Assembly: GCF_001999905.1 (NCBI RefSeq)
Contig: NZ_CP019640.1
Coordinates: 2,646,001-2,710,000, forward strand
From: Planococcus lenghuensis
GTDB taxonomy: Bacteria > Bacillota > Bacilli > Bacillales_A > Planococcaceae
Length of the DNA stretch: 64,000 nucleotides
Reading direction: 5' to 3'
Of this stretch, positions 1-9,044 are shown piece after piece. The notes below the pieces were generated by a model, which saw only the letters and a program-made list of their open reading frames with translations, was not told the DNA's origin and searched no databases. Within the stretch, counting starts at the first letter, position 1. Each line of letters starts with the position of its first letter. Position numbers and translations under genes: made by a program.

Positions 1-320
1 GTTCGTTGGAAGTGATTTTTTCACCCGGCCACACGCCAGGTTCCATTTCACTGATTGATACGCGGAACGGCAGTCTGATTGCAGGCGACGCTTTTCAAAC
101 TAGAGGCGGCGTTGCGGTATCAGGCCAAGTGAAACCGCTGTTCCCTTTTCCTGCCATGGCCACCTGGCACAAAGGAGCAGCCCTGATCAGCGCCAAGCGC
201 CTGCGCGCGCTCAATCCGGCACTGCTTGCTGTCGGCCACGGCCGTATACTCGAACAGCCGGCTCGCGCGATGGATAAAGCGATTGCTGTCAGTGAGAAGA
301 AATTAAAACCTTCAAGATGA
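1..320 (+). CDS. Metallo-beta-lactamase-fold hydrolase, C-terminal part (5' end outside window)
   Basis: The reading frame is open from the left edge, so the gene starts before the window; the TTG at base 6 is simply inside it. Near the visible N-terminus is GHTPGS, the H-T-P-G motif that follows the metal site in the metallo-beta-lactamase superfamily, and further on comes AGDAF, which fits the Asp of that fold, and VGHG, which fits the last metal-binding His. About 105 residues are visible. The family hydrolyses thioesters, lactones or phosphoesters with two metal ions; the substrate cannot be told from this fragment. A bidirectional terminator separates it from the convergent glycosyltransferase. 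Confidence 0.75.
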   Translation, partial: SLEVIFSPGHTPGSISLIDTRNGSLIAGDAFQTRGGVAVSGQVKPLFPFPAMATWHKGAALISAKRLRALNPALLAVGHGRILEQPARAMDKAIAVSEKKLKPSR

Positions 321-340
321 TGATATGCAGCCGGTCAATT

Positions 341-386
341 AAAAAAGGCACAGCCCGGTCCTCTGATCGGCTATGCCTTTCTTTTG
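341..386. terminator. Bidirectional intrinsic terminator
   Basis: A stem built from AAAGGCA and TGCCTTT around a CGGTC-type loop, with A-run on the left and T-rich run on the right. It lies between two convergent genes and can serve both. Confidence 0.7.
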
Positions 387-399
387 TTGCAACTGTTCC

Positions 400-1653
400 T
401 TAAAGCGGGTCTTTTTTCAGTTTCTCTTCCAGTTCCGGGCCGAAACGCTGTGTTTTATCCCAAGCGATGGCTTCATTCTGAATCCGACTCCAGACATACA
501 GCACAAAGCTGCGGAATAACAGCAGGAGAAACAGCTGGGCGTAAGTGAAATACATCGTGAGGGCGAGCAGGACATTTTTCAGGGAAACATTCTTATCAAC
601 GACAAGCGCGCTCAGCAGCTGACCGACGTACACGACATACGTTAAAAACCACAGCATCAGCACCGGCGTATTCATGTGAGGCAGTTCATACCCCGTGATG
701 CCGAAGATGAAGAACAGATCCGATAAGAGCAGCATCAGCACAAACACCAAATAAGTAAAGACGTGCTGCAGACTGAAGATGAAACCTTTCCCTTTCCAGA
801 GCGACCATTCACGAAACGATTTTTCAAGCAGATAAATGTTTCCGGTCAGCCACCGGGTCCGTTGACGGATCAGTGCATTGATGGTTTCCGGTTCCTGTTC
901 CCATGTACGGGAAGTCGGCACGACCGGGAGCCGGTAACCCGCCGCATTCAGCCGGACCGTCAGCTCGGCATCTTCCGCTAACGCATATACATCATAGCCG
1001 CCCATTTCTTCGATTGCAGAGCGCCGGAGCAGCATGTTCGTGCCGGCGAGTGAACCCAACTTAAAGAGCGCCCAGCGGCCGCATTGCATCAGCAGCTGAA
1101 ATACCTGAAACTCGAGCCCGATCATCCGGGTGAGCACATTCGCGCCGGAATTCCGCGTTTTTACATAGCCGACAGCCCCCGCAGCATCCGGCGTCCGCTC
1201 GGCTGCTTGCACCAGCTTTTCGAGTGCATCCGTTTCCGGCTCATTGTCCGCATCGAATACCATGAAGTAATCCGAAGAGATGAGGCTGATGCCATAATTG
1301 AGCACGCGTGATTTTCCGTTAGGTGCTCCTTCAGGGACAGGTATGTAATGAATCCGGGAAAACACTGCCGCATATTCCTGTGCAATCGCAGCTGTGTCAT
1401 CTTCCGAGCGGTCATCGAGCACATAAACATCCAACCGGCCACTGTACCGAAGCCGGTTCATTGCCTGGAGCGTCGCATCAAGAACCAATCCTTCGTTATG
1501 TGCCGGAATCAGCACGGATACACTTGGGTAGTTCTCTAACTTGGATGAGTCCCCGGTTCGTGCCCGGTACCAGATGCCGGCAATTGTCAGTACGGAGTAA
1601 TACAGCAGCAGCAGCCAGAAGAACCCTAAAATAATCGTGATGGCATGACTCAT
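400..1653 (-). CDS. Membrane family 2 glycosyltransferase, YdaM-like (second copy)
   Basis: A processive-type inverting glycosyltransferase of 417 residues. An N-terminal membrane segment (about 5-27) precedes a GT-A domain with LIPAHNE, DDRS (UDP binding), DADNE (metal), AEDAE (catalytic Asp) and QRTRW, the D,D,D,QxxRW set of cellulose/PNAG/hyaluronan-type synthases. Three or four membrane segments follow (about 285-385). It would polymerise an exopolysaccharide from nucleotide sugar while extruding it. Its ATG overlaps the stop of the upstream receptor-like gene by 4 bases, so translation is probably coupled. It is a clear paralogue of the gene at 7057-8286; both share stretches such as IGLEFQVFQLLMQCGRW and AWDKTQRF. 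B. subtilis YdaM is the closest family I recognise. Confidence 0.85.
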   Translation of the reverse strand: MSHAITIILGFFWLLLLYYSVLTIAGIWYRARTGDSSKLENYPSVSVLIPAHNEGLVLDATLQAMNRLRYSGRLDVYVLDDRSEDDTAAIAQEYAAVFSRIHYIPVPEGAPNGKSRVLNYGISLISSDYFMVFDADNEPETDALEKLVQAAERTPDAAGAVGYVKTRNSGANVLTRMIGLEFQVFQLLMQCGRWALFKLGSLAGTNMLLRRSAIEEMGGYDVYALAEDAELTVRLNAAGYRLPVVPTSRTWEQEPETINALIRQRTRWLTGNIYLLEKSFREWSLWKGKGFIFSLQHVFTYLVFVLMLLLSDLFFIFGITGYELPHMNTPVLMLWFLTYVVYVGQLLSALVVDKNVSLKNVLLALTMYFTYAQLFLLLLFRSFVLYVWSRIQNEAIAWDKTQRFGPELEEKLKKDPL

Positions 1654-2411
1654 CCGGCCTCCTCCATGGCGAGCGACAGCTGACTTAGATCCCTCAGTTG
1701 CGCTTTCTTTACTTGGTACGGCGGTTCCAGCAGATTCAATTCCTGCTGCAGGTTTTCCTGAAACCGCTCAACCACCCGCTGGACGCCTGCCGCATTCGTG
1801 TCTTTCAGCAGCAGGTAGAGCGTATCGTCCATACTGGTCGCCAAGTCATATTTTTGCCTGATTGTGTGCTGGATCGTCCGCTCCATCGTGTCCATTACGC
1901 TTCGCTGAGCGCCTGTACCGTCTTGAATTAGAGCCAGCTCCAAAAACCAGATCTCCTCTTGATGGCGCTCGCTTGATTTCATAAGCCAAGCAGCCTGCTC
2001 GATGAATTCATGGACAGTCAGGAGCTCCGATTCACCTGTGTATTTCTGAAGCAGGCTGATCTGCCGTTTCAGTTCGTCCTGCTCATACCCGAGCTGCTTC
2101 ACTGCATTCAGCAACACCCAGTACAACAGCAGAAAACCTGTAAACAGCAAGTGACTGTAGATGAGCGGCAATTCATTGGCCGGCTCCTCCGTCGTCACAA
2201 ATACATAAAACGCCAAAAATGCGCCATAACTCAGAATGGCGCTCATCGCATACAGGAACACGAACCGCTCGTGGATCGCCGCCATGATCAGCAGGGAAAT
2301 AACCGAAACCGCTGTCAATTCCCGCCAGAATGGCAAACCGGTAAAGATGAGTGCCCATCCGGCCCCTAAAATCAGGACGAGGAGGATTCCCAATTTCAAA
2401 TTATTCTTCAT
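1650..2411 (-). CDS. Membrane protein with degenerate GGDEF domain, YdaK-like (second copy)
   Basis: 253 residues. Four hydrophobic segments fill residues 8-115, followed by a short linker helix and a GGDEF-sized domain. Where an active diguanylate cyclase has GGDEF followed by a beta strand, this protein reads SMDDT then LYLLLKDT, so the fold position is recognisable but the active-site residues are gone. B. subtilis YdaK has the same architecture and binds c-di-GMP as a receptor rather than making it; the receptor role here is inferred. The start is supported by AGGTGAGACC before the ATG. It is fused by a 4-base ATGA overlap to the glycosyltransferase it presumably controls. Paralogue of 8283-9044. 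Confidence 0.75.
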   Translation of the reverse strand: MKNNLKLGILLVLILGAGWALIFTGLPFWRELTAVSVISLLIMAAIHERFVFLYAMSAILSYGAFLAFYVFVTTEEPANELPLIYSHLLFTGFLLLYWVLLNAVKQLGYEQDELKRQISLLQKYTGESELLTVHEFIEQAAWLMKSSERHQEEIWFLELALIQDGTGAQRSVMDTMERTIQHTIRQKYDLATSMDDTLYLLLKDTNAAGVQRVVERFQENLQQELNLLEPPYQVKKAQLRDLSQLSLAMEEAG

Positions 2412-2599
2412 GGTCTCACCTGCTCTTTCGTTTGATTAAACTGCTCTCTTTAATCTACTCCTGATACCGTTCTGTGACTCCAGTGATCTCCGTCCATCAC
2501 GGTTCCGGAACAAGGAAAGTCCCTTCTCAGAGATCAGCGGATGCTAAAGACAAAGAAGTTTTTTAAAATTCCATTTAGTTTAACGAATTCCGAAAGAAG

Positions 2600-2636
2600 T
2601 CCCCATCCTCGGGGAGCGGAGCGAGCAGGGTGGGGA
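2600..2636. repeat. Imperfect palindrome of the IS left end
   Basis: TCCCCATCC (2600-2608) pairs with GGGTGGGGA (2628-2636) with one mismatch, the sort of subterminal hairpin recognised at single-strand ends of IS200/IS605 elements. A second small palindrome (TTTCGG...CCGAAA) follows at about 2641-2663. Confidence 0.55.
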
Positions 2637-2765
2637 TGAATTTCGGTCGGCGAACGCCGAAAATTTTTCTTTTCTTTTTGTCAAACCAGCCTGTATACTC
2701 GAAATAAACAGAACGTGAGTTCCAGTATACAAAGGGCAATGAATGAACAGGAAGGAGGCAGTGTC

Positions 2766-4105
2766 ATGGCGGCTGACAAGAAGGGAAGTCCTATCAAAGG
2801 CACGAAAAAGCAATTGCCTGACGGGTGGATAACAGGCGCGTTCCGTTATGCCATTTTTCCGACGGATGAACAGAAGCAGCGCCTGGAGATGGCATTCGGA
2901 TGTGAGCGGAAAATCTACAATGAGTACGTGGCCGGGTTGGTTGAACACCTAACATCCATCGAATTCTCAGGCGGTTTTTTGACCTACAAGGTTCCGAATT
3001 ACACGACGATCACTAATCGGTTTGATTTCCTTGACAAGTCAAATGACGCCTTTGTCTACAACGATGCCAAGATCCGTTTTCAGGCAGCCATCAAAAAATA
3101 TAACGAGACCTACGGTAAACGCGCCCGCTGCAATACAAGGAATCTGTACAGAAAAAGATGAAAGCCGGCTATGTGCCTTCCCTTCGAGACGTCAAGGGGC
3201 TGCCGAAATTTCACAGTAAAAAGCAAGGCAGATTCAGCTATACAACCAACCAGACGAATGGGAATATCCGCATCGAATCGAGGGATGGGGTGACGTTTCT
3301 GCGCATTCCGAAATTCCCTGAAGGTATACCCGTTCGATTGCATCGGGAACTGCCCGCCGATGGGCTGATCAAAAAGGCGACCATCAAACGGGAAGGTGAC
3401 CGCTACATCGTGGCCATTTCCGTCGATTATCCATTTGAAAAGCTGCAACTCGTGGAAAAGGTCGCCACATCCAAAATTACCGCCTTGGACTACAGCCAAT
3501 CCGATTTGTACATGGACAGCGAGGGGCAAAAGGCGGAATACCCGCGGTTCCACCGCCTCATCGAGAAACGGCAGCGGCGGCAGAATAAGTCGCTGGCACG
3601 GAAGAAGGAACGGGCGCCGAAGGATAAAGACGGAAATCCGATCGATTCGAAGAACTACCAGAAAGCGCTCAAGAACTACCAGAAGACGATGGCGAAGGCC
3701 GTCAATCAGCGGAAAGACTTTCTCCACAAGAAAAGTGACCAGATAACCAATGATTACGATGCGATTGTGGTGGAAGACCTCGACCTGTCAAACCTGGCGC
3801 AGTGCCTGAAACTCGGCAAGAAACTGCACGACAACGGGTTCGGCATGTTCCGTAATATGCTCAAATACAAAGCGGAACGAAAAGGGAAACACTACATCGT
3901 CGCCGACCGCTTCTTCCCATCCAGTAAACTGTGCAGCGCCTGCGGCACAAAAAAAGAGAACTTGCGGCTTTCTGAACGGACGTATACGTGTGCGCATTGC
4001 CAAGCCGTGATCGACCGGGACCATAACGCAGCACTCAATCTCAAAAACTATGGCGTTCATACGTTGTCAGACTTAGGATTCCTAGCTGAACCTGCATCTG
4101 TCTAA
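2766..4105 (+). pseudogene. tnpB: TnpB RNA-guided nuclease, interrupted by a one-base frameshift
   Basis: AGGAGG at about 2753 precedes ATG 2766. The first frame runs to TGA 3159-3161; the rest is in the -1 frame, conventionally opening at ATG 3158. Protein similarity to TnpB crosses over between about 3119 and 3135: the -1 frame is open from 3119, just after a TAA, and already reads QYKESVQKKMKAGY before its ATG. A single-base deletion is therefore the simplest explanation. All nuclease residues are still present downstream: RuvC-I Asp in ALDYSQSDLYMDS, RuvC-II Glu in VVEDLDL, the zinc finger CSACG...CAHC, and RuvC-III Asp in DRDHNAALN. If the frame is really broken the protein is non-functional; an ATGA stop/start overlap at 3158-3161 leaves open translation as two polypeptides. 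Confidence 0.85.
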
Positions 4106-4263
4106 TTCGTTTTCCCGAAGATAGTGGTTGGAACGCCACGAATTCAAGGCTTGTGACATGGGGCGTTGGCCCTGTGAGTGACCAAGCAATAAAAGAGGGG
4201 AAGTTTTCTTTCCCGAAGCCCCCACTTCAAATTTTCGAAGAAATTAATTGGCGGGTAGTTCAC
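4060..4263 (+). ncRNA. Probable omega RNA scaffold of the TnpB element
   Basis: In tnpB elements the guide RNA scaffold spans the end of tnpB and the right end, finishing exactly at the transposon terminus, with the guide read from flanking DNA. Here the 158 bases after the stop are structured (AACGCCACG / GGGCGTTGG, CCCCCAC / GCGGGT) and end in TAGTTCAC. The predicted guide would begin at about 4264. This rests on family knowledge and position only. Confidence 0.4.
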
Positions 4264-4364
4264 TTAAATAGTACTATATGCACCACACTTAATCCATTAC
4301 TTTCTAATTAATAATTGAAATTTATTAATTGAAATAAACCCAGTATTTTTCATTAAATCCATGC

Positions 4365-4401
4365 AAAAAGACCTTGCACATTCGTATGTGCAAGGTCTTT
4401 T
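4365..4401 (-). terminator. Intrinsic terminator of the ydaKMJL-like operon
   Basis: A perfect 15-bp stem AAAAGACCTTGCACA / TGTGCAAGGTCTTTT with a short loop, just downstream (minus strand) of the last gene of the polysaccharide operon. Confidence 0.85.
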
Positions 4402-4408
4402 CATAAAA

Positions 4409-6058
4409 TCAGCGTCCGCGGAGAACCCGCTTCTGACGGATGGAAGTGATTACAATCAAGAGAAAGACCAGTATCGGAACCGCGAACCACCACATATCCT
4501 TGGCCGTCTGGGCTACAAGCACGCCAACGCCCCGGTCCACCGTGATTTTTCCATCACCCGTCGAGATGGTCAATCCATTCACGACCACCCGGTTATCCAG
4601 TTCTTTCATATTCACCCACTCGTATTCGTCATACACCGATAAAACATCCAGCACATCTTTCAAGCCATCGAGCCCAAGATACGGATGATAGAAAAAAGCG
4701 AGATAACTGTCTGAAAAACTGGCGGCATAGCGGGCTTGTGCCGTCAATTCCGTTACTGCATCCGGATTGTCTGGTTCAATGTAGCCGAGCGTTTCCGGCA
4801 GCACCTGCATGCCGTGCAGTTTAACCGGTTTCGTTTCAAATAGGCTGATACCTGTCCCGTTGAATGTCTTATCGGATAATTGGATTTCACCGACATACGT
4901 CGAGAAGTAATCGGAAAGAATTCTATATCCGGTTTCTGACATGGAGTAATGCGGCGCTTCGAAAGCGAGTGGATACAATCGCTGCTCAGTCAATTCCTGA
5001 ATGCCCCGTTCGACAGTCGTGCGGATATAGGACTCCTCGAATGCCTGTCCCTGTTTAAGGAAAGCGGCGAATTCCTCATCCGTCGAAAAATCCTCCCGGA
5101 GCAGTACCGGTTCATCTTTGCTCTGATAGATCGGCCGGTCGTGCTCCACATCCCAATACTCGAATCCCTCGCCCGTTTCGCTGTCCCGGTACTGATGACG
5201 GTAGCCGTGCAGAATGATGGAGGCGCCGTTCGCCTGCATCCCAAGGAGAACGCGGACAAGCTCCGGTTCATCTGCCAGTCGGATCTCTTCGTGAGTCTGG
5301 GGATTCAGATACACAGGAATCACCGTAATGGCATAGGGGATATTCTGTTCCGCCAAGTAATCGCCGATTGCTCTCAGCTGGATAGGATCGCTCTTTGGAT
5401 GCACATCCTCAAGCCGGAGAAACTTCTTCGGTGCCTGCCGTTCGGCCTGATAAAAATCAAATAAAGTTTCTCCCAGTGCATCGCTGACCGGTCCGGTAAC
5501 CGATTCAGCAACAGCGACGAACGTATTCCCTTGCCGGAGTATCAGCGGAAGTTCACCGCCAGCCACCTCTGCTGTATAGAGCACTTCCCAGCCGGCCGTA
5601 TTTTCAAAGCGGGTCACCAGTTTATCGACAGGTGCTTCCCAGGTACCAGCCGCATTCCGGATGGCTGTGATTTTTTCAGCTCCATCCGGCCCCAGCTTCT
5701 CCACTGCCGGAAACCGGTCAATATGCCGGCCGATCAAATACAGAGGTCCGGTGAATTCACGGAATAGTTCAAGTTCTTTATCGGACAGCGCCTCTTCACT
5801 GAATCCGGCATACAATACATGCGAATAGCCGGCAATTCCTTCTTCTGCCGCTTCTGATAACGGCAGAATTGTCCTGTCTGACGCAAAATGGCCCGTAGCC
5901 AGATCGAGCGCATGCAATTCATTCACCTGCACGCCCGCATCGCCTTTATAGACGATTAGCGTTTTTGCCTGATTGGCTGCAGCCTCGGCAGCAGCCGGTG
6001 AGACAGCGGAAAAAATCAGGCTGAATCCCAGTAACAGCATGCTGAATACCGGCTTCAT
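4409..6058 (-). CDS. Secreted, membrane-tethered DUF2334 protein, YdaL-like
   Basis: 549 residues. A signal peptide (about 1-25, cut near AAEA) directs it outside; a C-terminal membrane segment (about 520-540) followed by Arg/Lys anchors it. The middle carries a DUF2334 polysaccharide-deacetylase-like region with RLEDVHP (about residue 213; first metal Asp), HGYRHQY (His pair), EAPHYS and FYHPYLG, as in YdaL of B. subtilis. Such proteins are thought to modify or trim the exported polymer; the exact reaction is not established. An AAGGGGGA site precedes the ATG, 18 bases after the GH8-like gene. It is the last gene of the operon. Confidence 0.8.
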   Translation of the reverse strand: MKPVFSMLLLGFSLIFSAVSPAAAEAAANQAKTLIVYKGDAGVQVNELHALDLATGHFASDRTILPLSEAAEEGIAGYSHVLYAGFSEEALSDKELELFREFTGPLYLIGRHIDRFPAVEKLGPDGAEKITAIRNAAGTWEAPVDKLVTRFENTAGWEVLYTAEVAGGELPLILRQGNTFVAVAESVTGPVSDALGETLFDFYQAERQAPKKFLRLEDVHPKSDPIQLRAIGDYLAEQNIPYAITVIPVYLNPQTHEEIRLADEPELVRVLLGMQANGASIILHGYRHQYRDSETGEGFEYWDVEHDRPIYQSKDEPVLLREDFSTDEEFAAFLKQGQAFEESYIRTTVERGIQELTEQRLYPLAFEAPHYSMSETGYRILSDYFSTYVGEIQLSDKTFNGTGISLFETKPVKLHGMQVLPETLGYIEPDNPDAVTELTAQARYAASFSDSYLAFFYHPYLGLDGLKDVLDVLSVYDEYEWVNMKELDNRVVVNGLTISTGDGKITVDRGVGVLVAQTAKDMWWFAVPILVFLLIVITSIRQKRVLRGR

Positions 6059-6076
6059 GGCTCAATCCCCCTTTTA

Positions 6077-7060
6077 TCAGTCCTTTTTCTGCAGCAGGAG
6101 CTGATAATGAATGTAATCGAAAAAATGCAGTGCATCTTCATCATGTTCGCTGGCGATTACCCGCACATTTGCTGTAACTTCTTCTGCAAGCTCCGGCTCC
6201 CCGATTCGTTCAAAATACGCTTGCAGAAAGTAATAGACAGCAAGTGATTCATACGGGACGGTTGCCTGGAGTGAATTCCGATCATACCGGCCGAATACTT
6301 TCCCTTCAGTGTTCCACTCCGTCAGCAGCCAGTCATCGAAGCGGTCGGAAGAAAGTCCTTTATCCGCCCGATTAATGGCAATCAGCAATTGGTCGATCAT
6401 GTGCACTTCGTCGTTTTTTACATAATTGCCTTGCTGAAAATCATAATACTCCGGGAAAAATAGTTCTGTTTCGTCCACATTTTCAAGCAAATCCTGGCCG
6501 CCGACCGTTCCGGAAGGATCATCGATCAAATAGCTGAGCGTGATCCGCTGCGCCGGCTGACCGATTGACCAGTCGTAATAATCGACGGGATAGCTTTCCG
6601 TCTGCTGAAGGCGCAAAAGCGTAGAAGCGAGCCGGTCGGCCAGCTCCCGGTAAGCCGGTTCCCCGAACCGCTCCGCTCCTTCCCGCAATACGCGGATCAG
6701 CCGCATATCGTCTATGAGCGCATTGACATTTGAATTTTCATAGAGTACCCAACGGACGAACGTGCCTCCCTGTTCTTCTGTGATGAACGCTTCCTGAAGG
6801 CGCCTGAACTGTCCGGCAAATGCCTCAGCATCGCCAGCTTCCACCAAGTACTGCATATACAGTCCGATGCTCTCGGATAAATAGGCGGAGTCCTGTTTAT
6901 CCGGGTAGGCATGGATAAACCCTTCCTCATTCATATACTTCGCTGCAACTTCCTGCTGCACAGCCGTCCCCTTCTCCGTATCCTGACTTTGCTGCGGATC
7001 ATCACCGGCACAGCCGACCAGCGCAACCACGGCCAGCAATGCCTGTAGCCATTTATTCAT
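6077..7060 (-). CDS. GH8-like lipoprotein, YdaJ-like
   Basis: 327 residues beginning with a lipoprotein signal whose lipobox is LVGC (Cys17). The rest is helix-rich as expected for an (alpha/alpha)6 barrel. LSESIGLYM resembles the SExxGxxM motif holding the general acid Glu of glycoside hydrolase family 8, and NALIDDMRLIRVL resembles the second acidic motif. It probably clips or processes the polymer outside the cell, as BcsZ does for cellulose; the substrate is unknown. Its start overlaps the synthase stop by 4 bases. The order receptor-synthase-hydrolase-DUF2334 matches the B. subtilis yda operon in content; no YdaN/BcsB-like gene is seen in this window. Confidence 0.75.
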   Translation of the reverse strand: MNKWLQALLAVVALVGCAGDDPQQSQDTEKGTAVQQEVAAKYMNEEGFIHAYPDKQDSAYLSESIGLYMQYLVEAGDAEAFAGQFRRLQEAFITEEQGGTFVRWVLYENSNVNALIDDMRLIRVLREGAERFGEPAYRELADRLASTLLRLQQTESYPVDYYDWSIGQPAQRITLSYLIDDPSGTVGGQDLLENVDETELFFPEYYDFQQGNYVKNDEVHMIDQLLIAINRADKGLSSDRFDDWLLTEWNTEGKVFGRYDRNSLQATVPYESLAVYYFLQAYFERIGEPELAEEVTANVRVIASEHDEDALHFFDYIHYQLLLQKKD

Positions 7061-8286
7061 TCCACCGTTCCTTTAAAGCGCTGGGTCTTGTCCCAGGCGA
7101 TGGTTTTTTTACGCAGCCGATTCCACGTGTATATACTGATGCTGCGGAACAGCAGGAGCAGAAACAGCTGCGCATATGTGAAATACATGATGAGGGCAAG
7201 CAGAACATTTTTCGCCGATACATTCCGGTCCACGACAAGTGCACTCAGCAACTGGCCCACATACAGGATATAAGTCATAAACCATAGCATGGTCAACGGC
7301 GCATCCATTGCCGGCAATTGGGCTCCTGCGAGACTTGCAAGAAAAAACACGTCCGACACAAGCAGCGTGAGCACGAACATGAGGTAAGTGAGCACATGCT
7401 GCAGACTCAGGATAAACGTCCGGCCGGACCAGAGTGAACGGTCCCGGAATGATTTTTCCAGCAAATAGAGATTACCACTCAGCCAGCGGGTCCGCTGCCT
7501 GATGAACGCCCGCAGCGTCTCCGGTTCCTGCTCCCATGTACGGGAAACCGGCACGACAGGAAGTGTATAACCCAAGGCGGTCAGCCGGACCGTAAGCTCG
7601 GCATCTTCCGCAAGCGCATTCACATCATAGCCGCCGAGTTCCTGGATGATGAACCGCCGGAGCAGCATATTTGTTCCAGCGAGGGAACCGAGATTGAACA
7701 GCGACCAGCGCCCGCATTGCATCAGTAATTGAAACACTTGAAACTCCAGACCGATCATGGCTGTCAGCAGATTGGTGTCCGTATTCTTCGTCTTCACGTA
7801 ACCGACAGCTCCCGCTGAATTCGGTGTTCTCTCCGCCGCTTCCACCAGTTTTTTAACCGCATCCTGTTCCGGTTCATTATCCGCGTCATAAACAACGAAA
7901 TAATCCGACTCAGTCATCCCAAGCCCGTAGTTCAGGACACGGGACTTGCCGGATGGCTTCCCTGCCGGTACAGGAATGTAATGGATACGGGAAAACAGCT
8001 CTGCGAATTCCTTTGCGATTTCCGCTGTGCGGTCTGTCGAACCATCATCGAGCAGGTAAATATCCAACTGACCGCGATACCGAAGCCGGATCATCGCCCG
8101 CAATGTGTCTTCAAGCACAACGTCCTCATTATGGGCCGGAATCAGCACCGACACACTCGGGTAATGTTTTAAGCTTTTGGGCTGCCGGCTTTGCAGCCGG
8201 TTCATGATCCCTGCAACAGTCAGCAAAGAATAGAATACAAGCAGCAGCCAGAAAAAAAGGAGGATGGCAATCAGGATCACTGTCAT
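7057..8286 (-). CDS. Membrane family 2 glycosyltransferase, YdaM-like (first copy)
   Basis: 409 residues with the same layout as 400-1653: an N-terminal membrane helix, a GT-A domain with LIPAHNE, DDGS, DADNE, AEDAE and QRTRW, and C-terminal membrane helices. All catalytic residues are intact, so it should be an active polysaccharide synthase of the BcsA/PgaC/YdaM type. It overlaps both neighbours by 4 bases (ATGA junctions), which ties its expression to the c-di-GMP receptor-like protein upstream and the GH8-like lipoprotein downstream. Confidence 0.85.
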   Translation of the reverse strand: MTVILIAILLFFWLLLVFYSLLTVAGIMNRLQSRQPKSLKHYPSVSVLIPAHNEDVVLEDTLRAMIRLRYRGQLDIYLLDDGSTDRTAEIAKEFAELFSRIHYIPVPAGKPSGKSRVLNYGLGMTESDYFVVYDADNEPEQDAVKKLVEAAERTPNSAGAVGYVKTKNTDTNLLTAMIGLEFQVFQLLMQCGRWSLFNLGSLAGTNMLLRRFIIQELGGYDVNALAEDAELTVRLTALGYTLPVVPVSRTWEQEPETLRAFIRQRTRWLSGNLYLLEKSFRDRSLWSGRTFILSLQHVLTYLMFVLTLLVSDVFFLASLAGAQLPAMDAPLTMLWFMTYILYVGQLLSALVVDRNVSAKNVLLALIMYFTYAQLFLLLLFRSISIYTWNRLRKKTIAWDKTQRFKGTVE

Positions 8287-9044
8287 ACCGCTTCCTCCTT
8301 CACCCGCACAAGCTGACCGATATGGGAAATACGTTCCTTCCGGGCGCGGTAAGGCGTTTTGACCAAATTCAATTCCTGCTGCAGATTCGCCTGATAACGT
8401 GCCAGTACCCGGGCAACTCCTTCTTCAGACGTTCCCTTCAGCAATAAGTAAATTCTATCATGAACTGCTGTCGCCAGGTCGAACTTTTGGCGCATAGTCG
8501 TTAAAGTGGTCCATTCCATTACATCCCGGAGACTGGAATGCGTGCGCATGGCCCCAGGAATAATTTCGATTTCCACGAGCCATGTCTCCTCCTGATTCCG
8601 TTCAGCCGCTTTTAACACCCAGACAGCTTGTTCCATGAATTCATGTACCGTCAGTAATTCGGAATCGGGACCGTATTTCTGTAATTCCCTAACCCGACGG
8701 CGAAGCTCATCCGACTCATAGCCGATCTGTTTAATTTCATGCAGAAGGAGCCAGTAAAGGAGCATGAACGCAGTGAACAGCAGGTGGCTATAAATGTAAA
8801 GCATCTCCACTGACGAGCGCTCTTCAGCTGCAAAGGCATAAATGGTAAGAAAAGCGCCATAACTTAACACAGCACTCATGATGTAGGCAAATAGATACCG
8901 CCCGTGAATCGAAGTCATAATGAGTACCGATATACAGGCGACTATCGCGGTCTCCCGTGAAAACGGTAATCCAGCCATCCCGATTGCCCAGCCTGTGACA
9001 AGAATCAGTATTAACAATGTGCTCAGCCTTACATTCTTCCCCAT
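8283..9044 (-). CDS. Membrane protein with degenerate GGDEF domain, YdaK-like (first copy)
   Basis: About 253 residues when started at the ATG before GKNVRLS, which has GGAGG eight bases upstream; a longer start adds five residues that overlap the ribosome site. Four membrane segments are followed by a GGDEF-like domain in which the signature is AVHDR preceding IYLLLKGT, so cyclase activity is not expected. By analogy with YdaK of B. subtilis it is probably the c-di-GMP sensor switching on the synthase encoded next. It is the first gene of the operon. Confidence 0.75.
   Translation of the reverse strand: MGKNVRLSTLLILILVTGWAIGMAGLPFSRETAIVACISVLIMTSIHGRYLFAYIMSAVLSYGAFLTIYAFAAEERSSVEMLYIYSHLLFTAFMLLYWLLLHEIKQIGYESDELRRRVRELQKYGPDSELLTVHEFMEQAVWVLKAAERNQEETWLVEIEIIPGAMRTHSSLRDVMEWTTLTTMRQKFDLATAVHDRIYLLLKGTSEEGVARVLARYQANLQQELNLVKTPYRARKERISHIGQLVRVKEEAV

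Larger units (their letters stand above)
2584..4263 (+). mobile_element. IS200/IS605-family element carrying only tnpB (IS1341-like)
   Basis: The left end follows TTTAA (2579-2583), a typical target/TAM for such elements, and begins with a hairpin region. The right end is the characteristic GGGTAGTTCAC-type terminus at about 4253-4263, preceded by a CCCCCAC hairpin arm. There is no Y1 tyrosine transposase (tnpA) inside, so mobility would need a helper. The element sits between the two copies of the ydaK-ydaM pair, outside any reading frame. End positions are assigned by eye and may be off by a few bases. Confidence 0.7.

Noticed and set aside
3110-3161. Programmed -1 frameshift in tnpB at GAAAAAG
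   Set aside because: TnpB-like sequence in the second frame already begins upstream of the A-run (from about 3131), and the heptamer is not a proper X XXY YYZ; a deletion is simpler.
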